Notes under the pieces: generated by a model
The model's database searches: none
What the model was told of the DNA's origin: nothing
The model's input: the letters and a program-made list of their open reading frames with translations, nothing else
Shown here: piece by piece, positions 21,686-33,026 of the stretch
Numbering within the stretch: the first letter of the stretch is position 1
How the letters are laid out: each line of letters starts with the position of its first letter
Program-made: the position numbers and the translations under genes
Assembly: GCA_014218235.1 (NCBI GenBank)
Contig: CM024760.1
Location: 66,900,961-66,964,960 of the forward strand
DNA length: 64,000 nt
Source: Colocasia esculenta
Taxonomy: Eukaryota; Streptophyta; Magnoliopsida; Alismatales; Araceae
Direction of reading: 5' to 3'

Positions 21686-22960
21686 ATGCTGGATAAAGTG
21701 GTTCCAGTATTTTCTTACTTTAGCAACTTTTCTTTTGATGGAAGTAGATGGATTCTCTCACAAAAGCTTTCTTGTGTTCTCTTGCAATTTATCAGTTGGA
21801 TATATCTAGAATGCCAAAGGCGGTGGCTAGAAGGATTGAGAGCATTAGAAGCTCCTTCTTTTGTAGTGGAGGGAAGAATGATAGGAACAACTTGCACCTT
21901 ATTAAATGGGTTAAACTCTCCAGTTTGTACTCCTAAGAACCATGATGGAATGGATCTTGTTCCCATTGAAAGTTTTAATCTTGCAATGGCTTCTAAACGG
22001 CTTTGGAGTCTAGGTAGTGAAGATCAGGGAATTTGCGCAAAGATTGTTAAAATTAAAATTTTTGAAGGCACTAGAAGATGGAATATTGGGTAAAAGTCTT
22101 TGAAAATGTCCCTCCTGTATGGAAGCATATCCTCAAAAGTGCAGATGGTTTTAAAGCTTCAAATGTTTTGCACTCGGGACATGTCGAGAATGTCATCTTC
22201 TGGGAAGATATTTGGTGGTTACAACTTACAATTACCTTTAGCTTTTCAGACTTTATTCAGGCCATCCAAATTTCAGAAGACTGAGAAATGTATGGAAAAT
22301 GTGGTTCTGGGAACTTGATCATTCAGCTGTACTTATCTAATTCTGATTTGACATATTATATTCAATTGCAACTGATTTTATCCAAATATCTAACATTATC
22401 TGAGTACGGTGATATGAGTGGGGTGGGGGAATCTGGGTGTTACAAATTCATTTCGTCAGTGGATACCAACCAAAATCTAGTTAATTTCTTTGCAAGTTGG
22501 TCGCCATGAGACTTCCTACAGCTGACAAGATCAAGTCTATCATCAACATTGATAACTCTACATTTATCTATTGTGGCATGTATAAGGAGTCTATTGGTCA
22601 TCTCTTTTGTGCTCGTGGCATAATCAGATTCATTGGCACATTGTGTTAAAGATGCTTCAACATTAAGGACATTTTATCAGATTTCCACTCTTGAGGTGGT
22701 GGGCTACCAGAAAACCAGCACACATTTATAAGATGGATTGCTTCAGTGTTTTCGCAGTGATTCTGTAAGCTACCTGGAAACAGAGAAATGAATGGAGGTT
22801 TAGAGGAGATTTCAGTTCTGCTTATGATATGAGGAGAGCAATTAACTAGATTATGGAGTGGAAAAAAATGGCAAATCTTCTGACATCTGATGCTGAAACT
22901 GTTGTTTTGGTTGATCTTCTTTGACAGATGTCCTTTATTGTGTAATTATGTATCTGCCAT
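21686..22960 (+). pseudogene. L1-type LINE fragment (RT C-terminus and zf-RVT)
   Basis: Frames here give the pattern after the RT domain of plant L1 LINEs: IYQLDISRMPKAVARRIESI, then SFFCSGGKNDRNNLHLIKWV, then SFNLAMASKRLWSLGSE, then FWEDIWW. A zinc-binding RT-associated segment (LPTADKIKSI...YKESIGHLF) and a terminal ATWKQRNEWRFRG follow. Frame changes and stops show it is dead. The 5' part (endonuclease, RT core) is missing, typical of 5'-truncated LINE copies. It lies between chaperonin exons, so it may have landed in a chaperonin intron. Confidence 0.75.
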
Positions 22961-23664
22961 ATTACTTTCTTAGTAGAGTGACTTCTCCTTTTCATTGTTC
23001 TCTTTGTTTTTTATTTTCTTTAATCTGAATTTCTCCTCTCCTTTTGTTTTGTGTTCTTTTAAACTGACTTTTATTTTAAAGAATTGTCTTTTGGTGGCGT
23101 TCAAAAAGGGATCTATGTAAAATGTTTTCATTTATAGCATTGACATTGAGTTGTTAAATGATATGAAGCTTAGGATCCATTTATATGTATTCTTCTCAAC
23201 AACCGTCATTAATAGTTAGATTGTTAATATTTAGTCTTGCACATATCTGGTTTAAAATACAATAAAACATTCTTGTATGCATGTTACAGCTTGGAAGATG
23301 AAAATTCATTCTACAGAGGTTGAATATGCAAAAGCAATGCTTTTATGAGTTTTGCTTAAAACATCAGGTCTCTTTCATCCTGCTTTTTTATTTTTATTAT
23401 TGGTTATATGCATTTTCTCCTTTTTGGTTCTTTTGGTGTATACTTCCAATTGACTGTTAAGTTTTTAGAGCCAACTGTAAGTACGTTACTTGGGTTTATT
23501 TTTGGATACACATCTCTGGGGATTAAGAACTAAGAATCCTTTGCAAAGTTGTTATTTAACCTTGTAAACATAAACAAAGTGGTTTACCTTGTGTAAACTT
23601 TTGATTGCATACTTCTTTTTGTCATCATTCACTATCTTATTGTGCCTCGTTGTATCCATTTCAG
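22961..23664. other. Probable chaperonin intron/LINE tail, no gene
   Basis: T-rich sequence up to the AG acceptor at 23663-23664. A short piece near 23293 (LEDENSF in one frame) could be a degraded chaperonin exon but is too short to call. Confidence 0.4.
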
Positions 23665-23742
23665 GTGGCAATTTCTAAAGATGACACTGTCATTTTTGAT
23701 GGAGCTGGTGATAAAAAGGCCATTGAGGAGAGGTGTGAACAG
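23665..23742 (+). pseudogene. Chaperonin 60 gene fragment, further exon
   Basis: A 78-bp exon between AG and GT splice signals encodes VAISKDDTVIFDGAGDKKAI and then EERCEQ. This is the conserved HSP60 stretch that follows the region of the earlier exons, so order and strand match 21116-21540. The intervening exon or exons are lost or were replaced by LINE sequence. No downstream chaperonin exon is found. Confidence 0.85.
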
Positions 23743-25262
23743 GTTTGTATCAATTCTACTGACACATATGCTGTTTTTTTAATCTTCTGCAGCATAGCAG
23801 AAGTTTTTCTCTAGATATTGAATAAGGAAATTTAAGTTTTGGTTTCCATTGTTATTCGCGGAGATTCTTATCTTTTTGCGGCTGAGGTCTTTAATTGAGC
23901 TAAGTACATCAGATTATGATAAGGAAGTAGTGACGAACATAACATTCTAATCCATCTTCTCAACCCAGAGAGAAGCACGCTAGAAGAGAAGTACTGGATT
24001 TGTTAATTGTCTAATGTTGACATAATTCTCATTATGTATGGATATTTTAATGTTAACATAATTCTCTTTATGAGAGTGTTGCATTGATTACACTCATTCC
24101 TGATTGTTTTCTTATTCAAATACGAAGTATTTGTTATACATATCCTCACACCACTTATTGACCGCAAAAGACATGTTGTTGCTCAGTGTCCCTTAATTCA
24201 ATTTTCTTACCTCATTTAATATAGTGTTGCTCTTGTAGTTCATCTGCTGCAACTTGTCTTGGTCCAAGGAGAAAGCAAGTTAATTGATGCCCTCCCTGAT
24301 GTGTAATTGATTTGGACAAATCACAAATCTCCTTCCATCACATGTGAACAATTTGATGGGTTAACACTTAACTTCCTCTTCTGAATAGATCTTTAGCACC
24401 AATATGTAAATGTGAACAATTTGATGGATTTTATGTGATGATTTACTTTCACGAACATTATTGTAAGAGTGAGCAGATACACTAATAGCAGCTGCTCCCT
24501 TCAAACCGTGATTTGATTTGATGGGTTAACACTTCACTTCCTCTTGTAGTTCGTCTGCTCCCTTCAAACCATGTCTGACTTGTAAGAGTGAGCAGATACA
24601 CTAATAGCAGCTGCCTTTAAACAGGCCCCGTTACAGTTATAGCCCAACCATAGGTGATGGAACAGACGGGACAACAACAGATAGAGGGAGGGGAAAATAG
24701 AAGGGGGTGCCAGTTATATCTGGTTACAGGGAGATAACCATCAACTCATCAAGTTACCTCAAGCAAGAGATTAGAGATGTCATCCTCCAAACTCACAAGC
24801 TACTACTTAAATCTTTTTAATTCCACTTGCCAGTCACTTCACATCTGAAGTAACCCAGTCATGTAAACCATTTGAAGTAACCTAGTCACTTCACATCTGA
24901 ATTAACTTATGTCCTATAAATGTATACATATCACTTCACATCTGAATTAACTTGTGTCCTATAATTATAACGGTTTGATGACGTATTTCCCTGCATTACT
25001 ATTTATTAAGCATATTGTTTTTTTTTTGTTATTATATATTCTCACACAGTACTTATTGACCACATATTGTTGCTCTTGCATTACTGTCTTGGTCAAAGGA
25101 GAAAGCATGTGAATGTGAACAATGATGAATGTGAACAACCTGTCTTACTCTTTCATTTACTAACAATTAACTTCCTCTTTTGAACAATATGTGAATGTGA
25201 ACAATGATGTTTGATGTAATCTTTCATTAACATTATTGTTTGTTAAACTTTAATGTTCTTTA
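23743..25262. repeat. AT-rich region with internal duplications
   Basis: No gene. The stretch TGTAAGAGTGAGCAGATACA and what follows it occurs at about 24461 and 24581. The motif 'cacttcacatctgaattaactt' repeats at about 24886 and 24930. The 'attgaccgcaaaagacatgttgttgctc' and 'ggagaaagca' neighbourhood (about 24155-24280) recurs in degenerate form at about 25045-25110. These look like local segmental duplications inside the CACTA cargo. Confidence 0.55.
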
Positions 25263-26299
25263 TTACCAGTGATCTAGCGTGCAGCTTGTGGGGGTGGGTC
25301 GCTCCCATGTTGGATATTAACGTGTCTGTGTATACCAATATTACTATCCGCTTGTGGAAGATCCTGGATCATTGCAATCCCGCCTCTCCTGCTGGGTTCA
25401 TTTCTCTTTATTCTTCTATTTTGGTTATCTGGGAGATCTAGCGTGCAAGGTGTCTTATGAGGTTCGAGGGGAAGCAGCTGGCCATTGAGCATATTCTTCA
25501 CAACATCCGGTACTTCATTAATTCCTCCCTTGACTTACTGATCTTTAAGAGCAAACCACTGGATATGTACCTCAGGGATCTTTACCAATTTGGTTTAAGC
25601 ATTCAGTGTAAAGAAAGATCTGTTAAGCTCGTTAGGTGGATTCCGCCCGATTTTGGGTTGGCTCTCAATGTTGATGGAGCCAGTAAAGATAACCCGGGAT
25701 TATCTGGAGGTGGAGGGTGCATAAGGGACACTTCTGGCAGACTTCTTTTTGCTTTTGCTCATCACTACGGATTTGGTAGCAGCTTGGTGGCTGAGGTGCA
25801 TGCTTTGTGCGATGGTTTTCGTCTGGCTTCTGAACATGGATTCCCGCTCTCCATCATCTATTCTGACTCGGTCACCCTTGTCACATCCATCAGCACAAAC
25901 AAACCACTATCTTGGGAGTGCCTTCGCTAGTGGCGTGTTGCTTGTTCCATCATTCAAGCCTCTAATGTTAAGGTCCTACACTCTTATCGTGAAGCGAATC
26001 AGGTCGCTGATGTTCTTGCTAATGTGGGTTGTAAGATTGAAAGCAATCAGGTTTTCTTTTCTGCTTCTTCCCTGCCTCATGTTTGTAAAGGCCCAATCAC
26101 TTTGGACCGATCTGGATTGCCCAATCTCAGATCTGATTAGCTGGGGTATACCCCTTTGCTTTTGTACTCAACTCTCTTTATTAATAAATTTAGGCCTAGG
26201 TTGCCTTCACTGGTGGAGTGAGAACATCCTCCCCCTCTGGAGGAGGGTGCACTCTCCTAGTTTGAGGCCCTGAGGACCTCTTTAATTAAAAAAAAAATT
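25263..26299 (+). pseudogene. LINE 3' end with RNase H domain
   Basis: Open frames 25457-25930 and onward encode a plant LINE RNase H domain (RVT_3). Acidic residues are at NVDGASKDNPG, EVHALCDGF and IYSDS, and the final HSYREANQVADVLA motif is reached after a TAG at 25928. It ends in a 3' UTR with 'ggaggagggtgcactctcc' and an A-rich tail at about 26288-26298. The upstream part resembles the end of a zf-RVT region. The element is 5' truncated and disabled. It may or may not be the same copy as 21686-22960. Confidence 0.75.
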
Positions 26300-26319
26300 A
26301 TATTATTAATGTGTTGTGC

Positions 26320-26535
26320 ATTGTGAATGAGTGGGTGTGAATGTGTGTGGATCTAAATGTGCATGTGTATGTGTTGATCTAAATGTGGATTATGGATCTA
26401 AATGTGGATGTATATGTGTGGAACTAAATGTGGATGTATATGTGTTGATCCAAATGTGAATGTGTGGATCTAAATGTGAATGTGTATGTGTTGATCCAAT
26501 TGTTTGTGAATGTGGATCCCTAAATGTAGGTGAAT
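26320..26535. repeat. Minisatellite of 'gatctaaatgtg(g)atgtg(t)atgtgt' units
   Basis: About eight imperfect units of 20-35 bp built from 'gatctaaatgtg' and 'tgaatgtg', next to the CACTA right subterminal region. Confidence 0.7.
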
Positions 26536-26569
26536 GTGGATCCATTTGAATATATTGCATTTTTTTTTT

Positions 26570-26960
26570 GCTGAAACAAAACTACTTATGGTGTACACGG
26601 CTGTAGGCACACATACTTGTTTACGGTGTACGTGGCCGTAGGGGAACATGCTTATGGTTTAAAATGCCGTAGGGATGTTCGCAGCTGTAACTGAGTATCC
26701 TTACAAAAAAATATGACTACGGTTAACATCGCCGTAGCCAAAAAATGATATCCTTATGGTGTTACTTACGGCTACCAACACTGTCACTATAGCTATATAC
26801 TTACGGAGTTTAAAACACCGTAGCCTTAGGCCTTTGCCGTCGGACTTTAGCCGACGAACCCCTATCGTAGGGTAACACCGTAAGCAAAGGCTATGCTTAC
26901 GGTTTTTGGTTCTCTACCTACGGTGTTTGGACGTAAGCAAAGCCTGATTTTCCTGTAGTG
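26570..26960. repeat. CACTA right subterminal repeats and terminus
   Basis: Dense copies of TTACGGTGT and its complement ACACCGTA(A/G) in both orientations, ending in the inverted terminal repeat at about 26933-26960 (CCTGTAGTG at the extreme end). The element stops exactly before the ATT duplication. Confidence 0.85.
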
Positions 26961-29900
26961 ATTTTTAGGTAAACAATCATCTAAGACCTAGTACTTTGAT
27001 TCTGGGGCCACCAACCGTATGACATCTTCTTTAAAAATATTTTCCCTCTTTTTCTCCTTACTGTTGACAATCTGGAGTTTCAATTTCTGATGGGCATAGT
27101 CTTCCCATCAAGGGGATGAGTAAAATTTAGTCCAAAACCTTACACATTTCTAATATTTTCATGTACTTCAACTCTCTACTAATTTGCTATATGTTGGACA
27201 ACTTGTTGATAACCAATGCAACGTTATGTTCTCACCCTCTAGTTGTACTGTCTAGGTCTTGAAATTGGGGAAGATAATCGGGAAAGAGAATAGGGATGGG
27301 CATCTCTTTATGGTGGATCACATCCTTCCAACACTGTCTGCATTTTCTGCCTCGCATGAATTGTATCAAATAAGTGGTTACTTTGGCATCATAGAATAGG
27401 ACATCCTCATTCAAGTAAGTTGTTGTTGATGCTAAAGCATGGCTTGCTTTCCCACAATTCAGAAATTCCATGAGTAGTCTCTCCTTATTTCAGTTGTTGC
27501 CGAAGGAAAGAGCAAGACTCTTTCATTTCATTTGAGTAATCATGACTCTAAATCACCCTTTGAACTTGTACATTCTGACGCATGGGGTGTGGCTCCTATT
27601 GTGTCATCCTCAGGCCATAAATACTTTGTGACGTTTATCGATGATTTTTGTCAGTTCACTTGGATCTATCTTTTACGAGCAAAATATGACGTCTTAACTT
27701 GTTTTCAAGCTTTCGTTTCCATGGTTCATACCAAATTTGACAAACATAACAAAACCTTGCATTCCGAGGGGTAGAATATATGTCTAATAAATTTCAATTG
27801 TTCCTTCAAGACAAAGGAATAACATATCAGTGATCTTTCCCTCATACCCTACAACAAAAATGGAATTACTGAATGAAAAAATAAACATATATCCTTGACG
27901 TCAGCTGCACAATTCTTATTGATGTTGTTGTTCCTTCTACATTTTGGGATGAGGTTGTTCGTACTGCTATGTTTCTCATCAATTTTTAAATTTCAACAAA
28001 ATTGGGGAACAACAAGCCCTATCTTAAACTTTTTTGCAAGGAACCAAATTTATTCTTGGGTTATGCAGTGAACTAAAAAGGGTTTCATTGCTATGATCCA
28101 AAGAAGAAATGCATTTGGATCTCCCATAACGTCATTTTCTTTGATCACCATTTCTTCTACGTTCACCATCCTATTTTATCTCCTAAAGTATCATTTGTCC
28201 TTATTCTTTTATTTGATACAACTTCAGAGGTAGAATCTTCATAAAAATTCAAGGAAGGTCTAGTCTACAAGTGATGACTTCCACTTAGAGAACCAGTAGT
28301 CCCTATGAATGGGATCTTACCAGCTTTTAGGCTGTTGGCTAGTCTAAAACCTTCTCCCTTGATGCTGCACCTAACTCAATGTTTGATTCTATTTGAGTAA
28401 CTATTTCTATTTGGAGATCTTCTTGCATTTCTTGTCCACCTACCTGCTATCGCTCTTCTTCCCCTTCTGCCTAGACATCCCTTCTTTCCACTTTATCCAC
28501 CATCCCTATTCCTAAGTCATACTTCCAGGCAGTAAAACAAGAGTGTTGGTAGAAGGCTATGATAGAGGTGTTGGATATGCTTTGGCCAAAACCAATACAT
28601 GGGACCTTGTGCCTTGTCCTCAAAGTATTAAACCTATTGGCTGTAAATGGGTTTACACAGTGAAATTGAAGTCCGATGGGTCATTAGAAAGATATAAATT
28701 CTGATTAGTGGCTTTGGGGAATCTCTAAGAATAGAGCATTGATTATCAAGGCACTTTTGCACCTGTCGCAAAAATGACCACTATGCGACTATTGATTGCT
28801 CTGGCTCCATAAAAAACATGGCCTATCTTTCAGATGAATGTTAGTAATGCTTTTTTAAATGGAGATTTTATTGAAGAAGTTTTCATGAAACCACCATAGG
28901 GACTTACTTTGTCTTTGCCAGATTTGATTTGCCAACTAAGGAGATCCCTTTATGGTCTCAAACAAGTGCCATGGACCTGCTTCACTAATTAAACACTGTA
29001 GCATAATTCAGCAAGTTGGCTTTTAGTAGAGTTAGCATGATCCTCTCTTTTCTTACAACGATTTGCTCATGGATTAACCATAATTGTTGTGTATGTTGAT
29101 GATATCCTAGTGATAGGAGAATGATTTTGGGATCCAACATATTAAAAAGACTTTATGGTGGGCCTTTTAGATGAAAGATCTTGGTTGTCTCAATTATTTT
29201 CTAGGTATTGAAGCATACCACATAGCATCCACTTGAATTAGCATAAGTACATAGATGATCTAATTTCTCATGCTCAGTTACAACAAAAATCTCCAGTTGA
29301 GACACCTATGAAAGTCAATCTCAAGTTCCAAAGTGAGGAAGGCCACTTACTTAATGATCCTACACATTATCGAAAACTTGTTGGGAGCCTCATTTATCTC
29401 AACTTTACTTGATTTGACATTGCATATGCTATGAACAATGTCAGTCAATTTATGACCAAACCTCAACATACTCATCTTGCCACAATGCATCCTATTATGC
29501 AATATCTCAAACACACTCCTACTTGAAGTTTATTTTTCCTAATAGGAGCATCACTTTCTTTATTTGTATATGCTGATGCTGATTGGGCTACTTGTCCAAA
29601 TACATGTTGCTCTGTTATGGGCTGGTGTGTTTTCTTGGGCAAAAGTTTGATCTCATGGAAATGCAAGAAGCAAGACAGGGCTTCCTGCCCATCCATTGAG
29701 GTTGAATACCATGACATGTCTGCTGCTTGTTTTGAAGTTAGTAGTGTGGTTAATTTCCTGTTGGAATTGGGGTTTCCTTGCATGGGGATTACTCCAATTC
29801 ATGCAGATAATATGCATGAGTGCCATTCTCATTGTTGAGAGTCCAGTCTATCACGAGCGCATGAAGCATATTGAAATAGATTGTCACTATATTCGAGATA

Positions 29901-30030
29901 AGCTTCAACACAATATTATTTCTCTTCCACACTTGCCTTCTAAGGATCAGATTGCTGACATCTCACAAAGGCCTTCAGCTTTGATTGACATCAATTTTTG
30001 AGTAGCAAATTGATGCTTTAGGACTTTCCG
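26961..30030 (+). pseudogene. Copia A pol (heavily decayed)
   Basis: Resumes immediately after the CACTA element with the protease motif YFDSGATNRMT (about 26990). Then come GAG-pre-integrase LWHHRIGHP (about 27378), integrase core ELVHSDAWGVAP and FIDDFCQFTWIYLL (27563-27680), RT with VYVDDILVIGE (about 29090-29120), and RNase H with YADADWATCP (about 29570), ISWKCKKQ and the terminal HIEIDCHYIRDKLQ region. Numerous stops and frame changes occur in every domain. The order is copia. The RNase H end followed by a polypurine tract marks the 3' end of the internal region. Confidence 0.8.
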
Positions 30031-30037
30031 CATCTAT

Positions 30038-30182
30038 TTGAGGGGGAGTCTTAGCAGGAATTCTAAAATATGAAAATTTTTAAAAGAATCTCACCAATAT
30101 GCCCTATATTTTTTATATTGTATTTTCTTATTTTGGGATATGATTGTCTCTAATTTATTTTCTATTATTGGGGTTGTACAGT
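30038..30182 (+). repeat. Copia A polypurine tract and truncated 3' LTR
   Basis: TTGAGGGGGAG at 30038-30048 is the polypurine tract. The following sequence, from about 30051, matches the 5' LTR of copia A through 'tattttctatt.ttgtac'. It is cut by the gypsy1 LTR at 30183. Confidence 0.75.
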
Positions 30183-33008
30183 TGTAGCAACTCTCAATTT
30201 TTAATTGAGACAAATAAATTTAAAATATAAAAATGTGTATAAATTAAAACCAATTAAGCAAAAACAAGTGATAGGCTTTCATTAATAGTTCATATGTGAG
30301 CTATTGGATCAAAAGCAAGAGTCCAATTGATGGATTAGAGATATATAGGCCAAAATTCATAACTAAATTATTGGAAAATTAAAAGGGACAAGTAAATCAC
30401 TAATATGACTCATATATATCTAGGATAGACTCCTAACACTACCTTAACTTGCTAGCCATGGAATTAGAGCACATCCTAAGCCAAATAGAGGGATAAATGC
30501 TAGGGAAAAGCTAGATAAATATGAAAATTCGGAGTTGGAGGAAGAGTTAAGAGTTTTAGAATGACTCTTCAACCCTAAACCTTCAAATACACCCTAATCT
30601 CATCCATGGCCAACACTATTGATCTCTTGGAACTTGGAGGATGTGTAAGGAAGGCTCTTGGATGAGGAATTCATGAAGAAGGAGCCTTGGAAGGGAGCTT
30701 CTTTGTGTTCTTGCTCTAGGATCTTAAAGCACTCAAAGGTACGCAATGTCTCATGCAAAACTTAATTAATCCCGTCCATAGATAGTCCATGATCCTAGCA
30801 ATGAAAGCCACATGTTTTCCCCAATTTCTATTATGTCGTTTATGAGTATTTCATGTCCAAAGTTCTGTTGAGGACATGTACTCGACCCATCATGTTCTCT
30901 TTAAATCCTTGTCTATACTTGATCTCGTGCCATGAAACTTTTTTTGTACATGTCCCATGATGTCTGGAACCTTTGATTTAATTTTTCCCAAATTTTTGTC
31001 AAGTACTATTTTCAAATAAGATCTCTGTTCATCACTGAGTCATGTTCATGGTTCATTGTGAAAGAACCTGATCATAGCATGTTGATACCATGATAAGATT
31101 CAAATTACTCTTGACTATTGATACCTCTATAAGTCTAGTTTCGTTTAAAACTAGTTTCATGATTTTTCATCAAGTATACATTGAGATTTCAATTTTTAAA
31201 TACCCTTGTGTCAAAACCTTGGAAGTATAGACTGCAATCTAAGGAGTGTTGTTTTCCCTTTTGGGCTGGGGCAGGAACCCTCAGAATGTGATGGCCTGAT
31301 AAGTCATGTTCTCAATAGAGTCACGACAAGGTAACTCGTTGCGTTCTTAACACGACAGGGCCCTGCATCGTGTTCTTCCTATCTGCCCCAGGGAGCTCGT
31401 CGCGTTCCTTTAAAGCCCCTGTTGCGACCTTAACTGACCATGTCGCATTCCTTTAAAGGGTGCGTCACGTTCATGAGTTTTGTGCATAAACCCTAGTTCT
31501 TTTCTTGTTACAGTGTCTATGCATCTTGTTAACATAAAAAATGCAGTAAAAGAGGTTATATATGTTCATGAACATGTAATGTTTTAATTAAAAGTTATAC
31601 ACTTGATCCTCTCATATCCATGATTTCTCTATGACATGCACACACTAGAAACCATCCCATATGACTTGTCATGGTGTTAAAATATTCCATAATACATCGG
31701 ATAATTTATTTCAATAATGTACATCATTCCTCTTTTTAATAATGGACTTGTCTTCATTTCTATTGTTGTTTTGGAATACCGTTATCGTAGCTCCTCTGCC
31801 TTCGAACACTCAAGGCACGACGAGCGATGCTTTCTATACACACTTTTCTTGACTAGGATGGACTCTCCGTTTGGGAAGACTCCTATTCGGACCAGATAAT
31901 CCTTGTTCAAGACTTCGTAAGACTCCTTGACTTTGGCGGACATCCATTGCCGACGAGCAGGTTGTACCATCAATACCTATACACCCTTTAGGGATCAGCA
32001 TGATCCAGCAGCCTTAGATTTCTCTCTTACCTTGAGATCACACTGAACCTCTGGATTGTGCTCGTAGCATGGCCAATGGGCGGTTAGTGAATTCTATTAG
32101 ACTGCTAGCACCAAATATGTGTGTTGAGCAACCATTACTATTGTCGTTTTATCGTTGTATTATGAGTATGACCCTCGTTCTTATCTACTATCTCATTCCT
32201 CTCGTCTATTCAAGTTCTCCCTATACTCTCGTCTATTTCTTCTACTATCTCATGTATTACTTGGTACTCTATTGGCCATTTGGACTGATTGTCTAAAGAT
32301 AAAAACATGATAATTAAATGTCAGACAACATTATAAAGGGCTCGATCTGGTCTTGGGAGGTGCACCCGAAAGTGCTAGTATCTATGGGAGTTTATCGACC
32401 AGAGTGTTTGACATTACACTCAAGTGCTAGTTATCTCGATAATCTAAAGATAATTAAAGTGCTATCTTGACTAGTGTGCTATTATATGCGCTATCTCGTG
32501 ATATGGCCATTCCTTTATCATGCTAGTTGTGCTATAAAAGTACTATTTTTCTCTTATTATCATGTGCCATTTACTCTCTCGACTATACTTAATCGTTTTC
32601 TCTAGTTATCCTGCTATTCAAGACATTAATCATTTGGCATGCATGTTCTTGAGATATTAAGTCCTATTGGGGATTATCGCTCATCTTGCACTATTTGTTA
32701 TATGTGTTTCAGGTGAGTCTGATGATGAATACCACACTCATGAGGATGGGGACGAGCAGATACAAGATTGACCCTTTGTGTTGTCGTCCAGTTACATTAG
32801 TATTAGTTACTTAGTTAGTTCTTATTTGAATAAAGTACTTTGGACCCATAGTTTTGGCTCTGAATTAGTGTATGTAATAGTGAAATTATCAATAAAGTTG
32901 TTTCATTTGACATTATTCCAAATTATGCAATGGTTTGATGTCAATTTTACGCTATATACTATATATTTAACTGTAGCTCACTCTGATATTCCGCGTCGGG
33001 GCGTTACA
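30183..33008 (+). repeat. Gypsy1 5' LTR (2.8 kb)
   Basis: Begins TGTAGCAACTCTCAATTT and ends ...GGGGCGTTACA, with the primer site 6 bp later. A CpG-rich short-repeat tract (about 31290-31475; words such as CACGACA, GTCGCGTTC and CGCATTC) lies mid-LTR. A splice-donor-like CAGGTGAGTC is at about 32711. No gene is contained; the short frames are not supported. Confidence 0.75.
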
Positions 33009-33014
33009 ATTTTA

Positions 33015-33026
33015 TGGTATCAGAGC
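33015..33026 (+). promoter_or_regulatory. Gypsy1 primer binding site
   Basis: Perfect TGGTATCAGAGC, complementary to the 3' end of initiator tRNA-Met, just downstream of the LTR end at 33008. Confidence 0.9.

Larger units (their letters stand above)
6047..26960. mobile_element. CACTA (En/Spm-type) transposon carrying gene fragments
   Basis: The left end reads CACTATAGGAAATC and the right end, on the minus strand, CACTACAGGAAAATC. The two align over about 28 bp to 'gcctacg'/'gcttacg'. ATT flanks both ends (6044-6046 and 26961-26963), the 3-bp duplication expected of CACTA elements. Subterminal regions are full of short repeats with the core TTACGG/CCGTA. Without the SIRE1 insertion the element is about 8.1 kb. 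I find no TNPA- or TNPD-like transposase, so it is probably non-autonomous. Its cargo is an XTH pseudogene, chaperonin-60 exons and LINE pieces. It sits inside copia A gag-pol. Confidence 0.85.
3717..30182 (+). mobile_element. Copia A: old Ty1/copia element, split by a CACTA insertion
   Basis: Parts in order: 5' LTR, tRNA-Met primer site, gag, then after the CACTA insertion protease, integrase, RT and RNase H, polypurine tract (30038-30048) and the first 135 bp of the 3' LTR. Copia gene order (integrase before RT) is clear. The 3' LTR is cut at 30183 by gypsy1. About 6 kb of its own sequence is left in the 26 kb span. It is the oldest mapped layer here, hosting the MITE, CACTA and gypsy1, and is riddled with stops. 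Confidence 0.8.
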
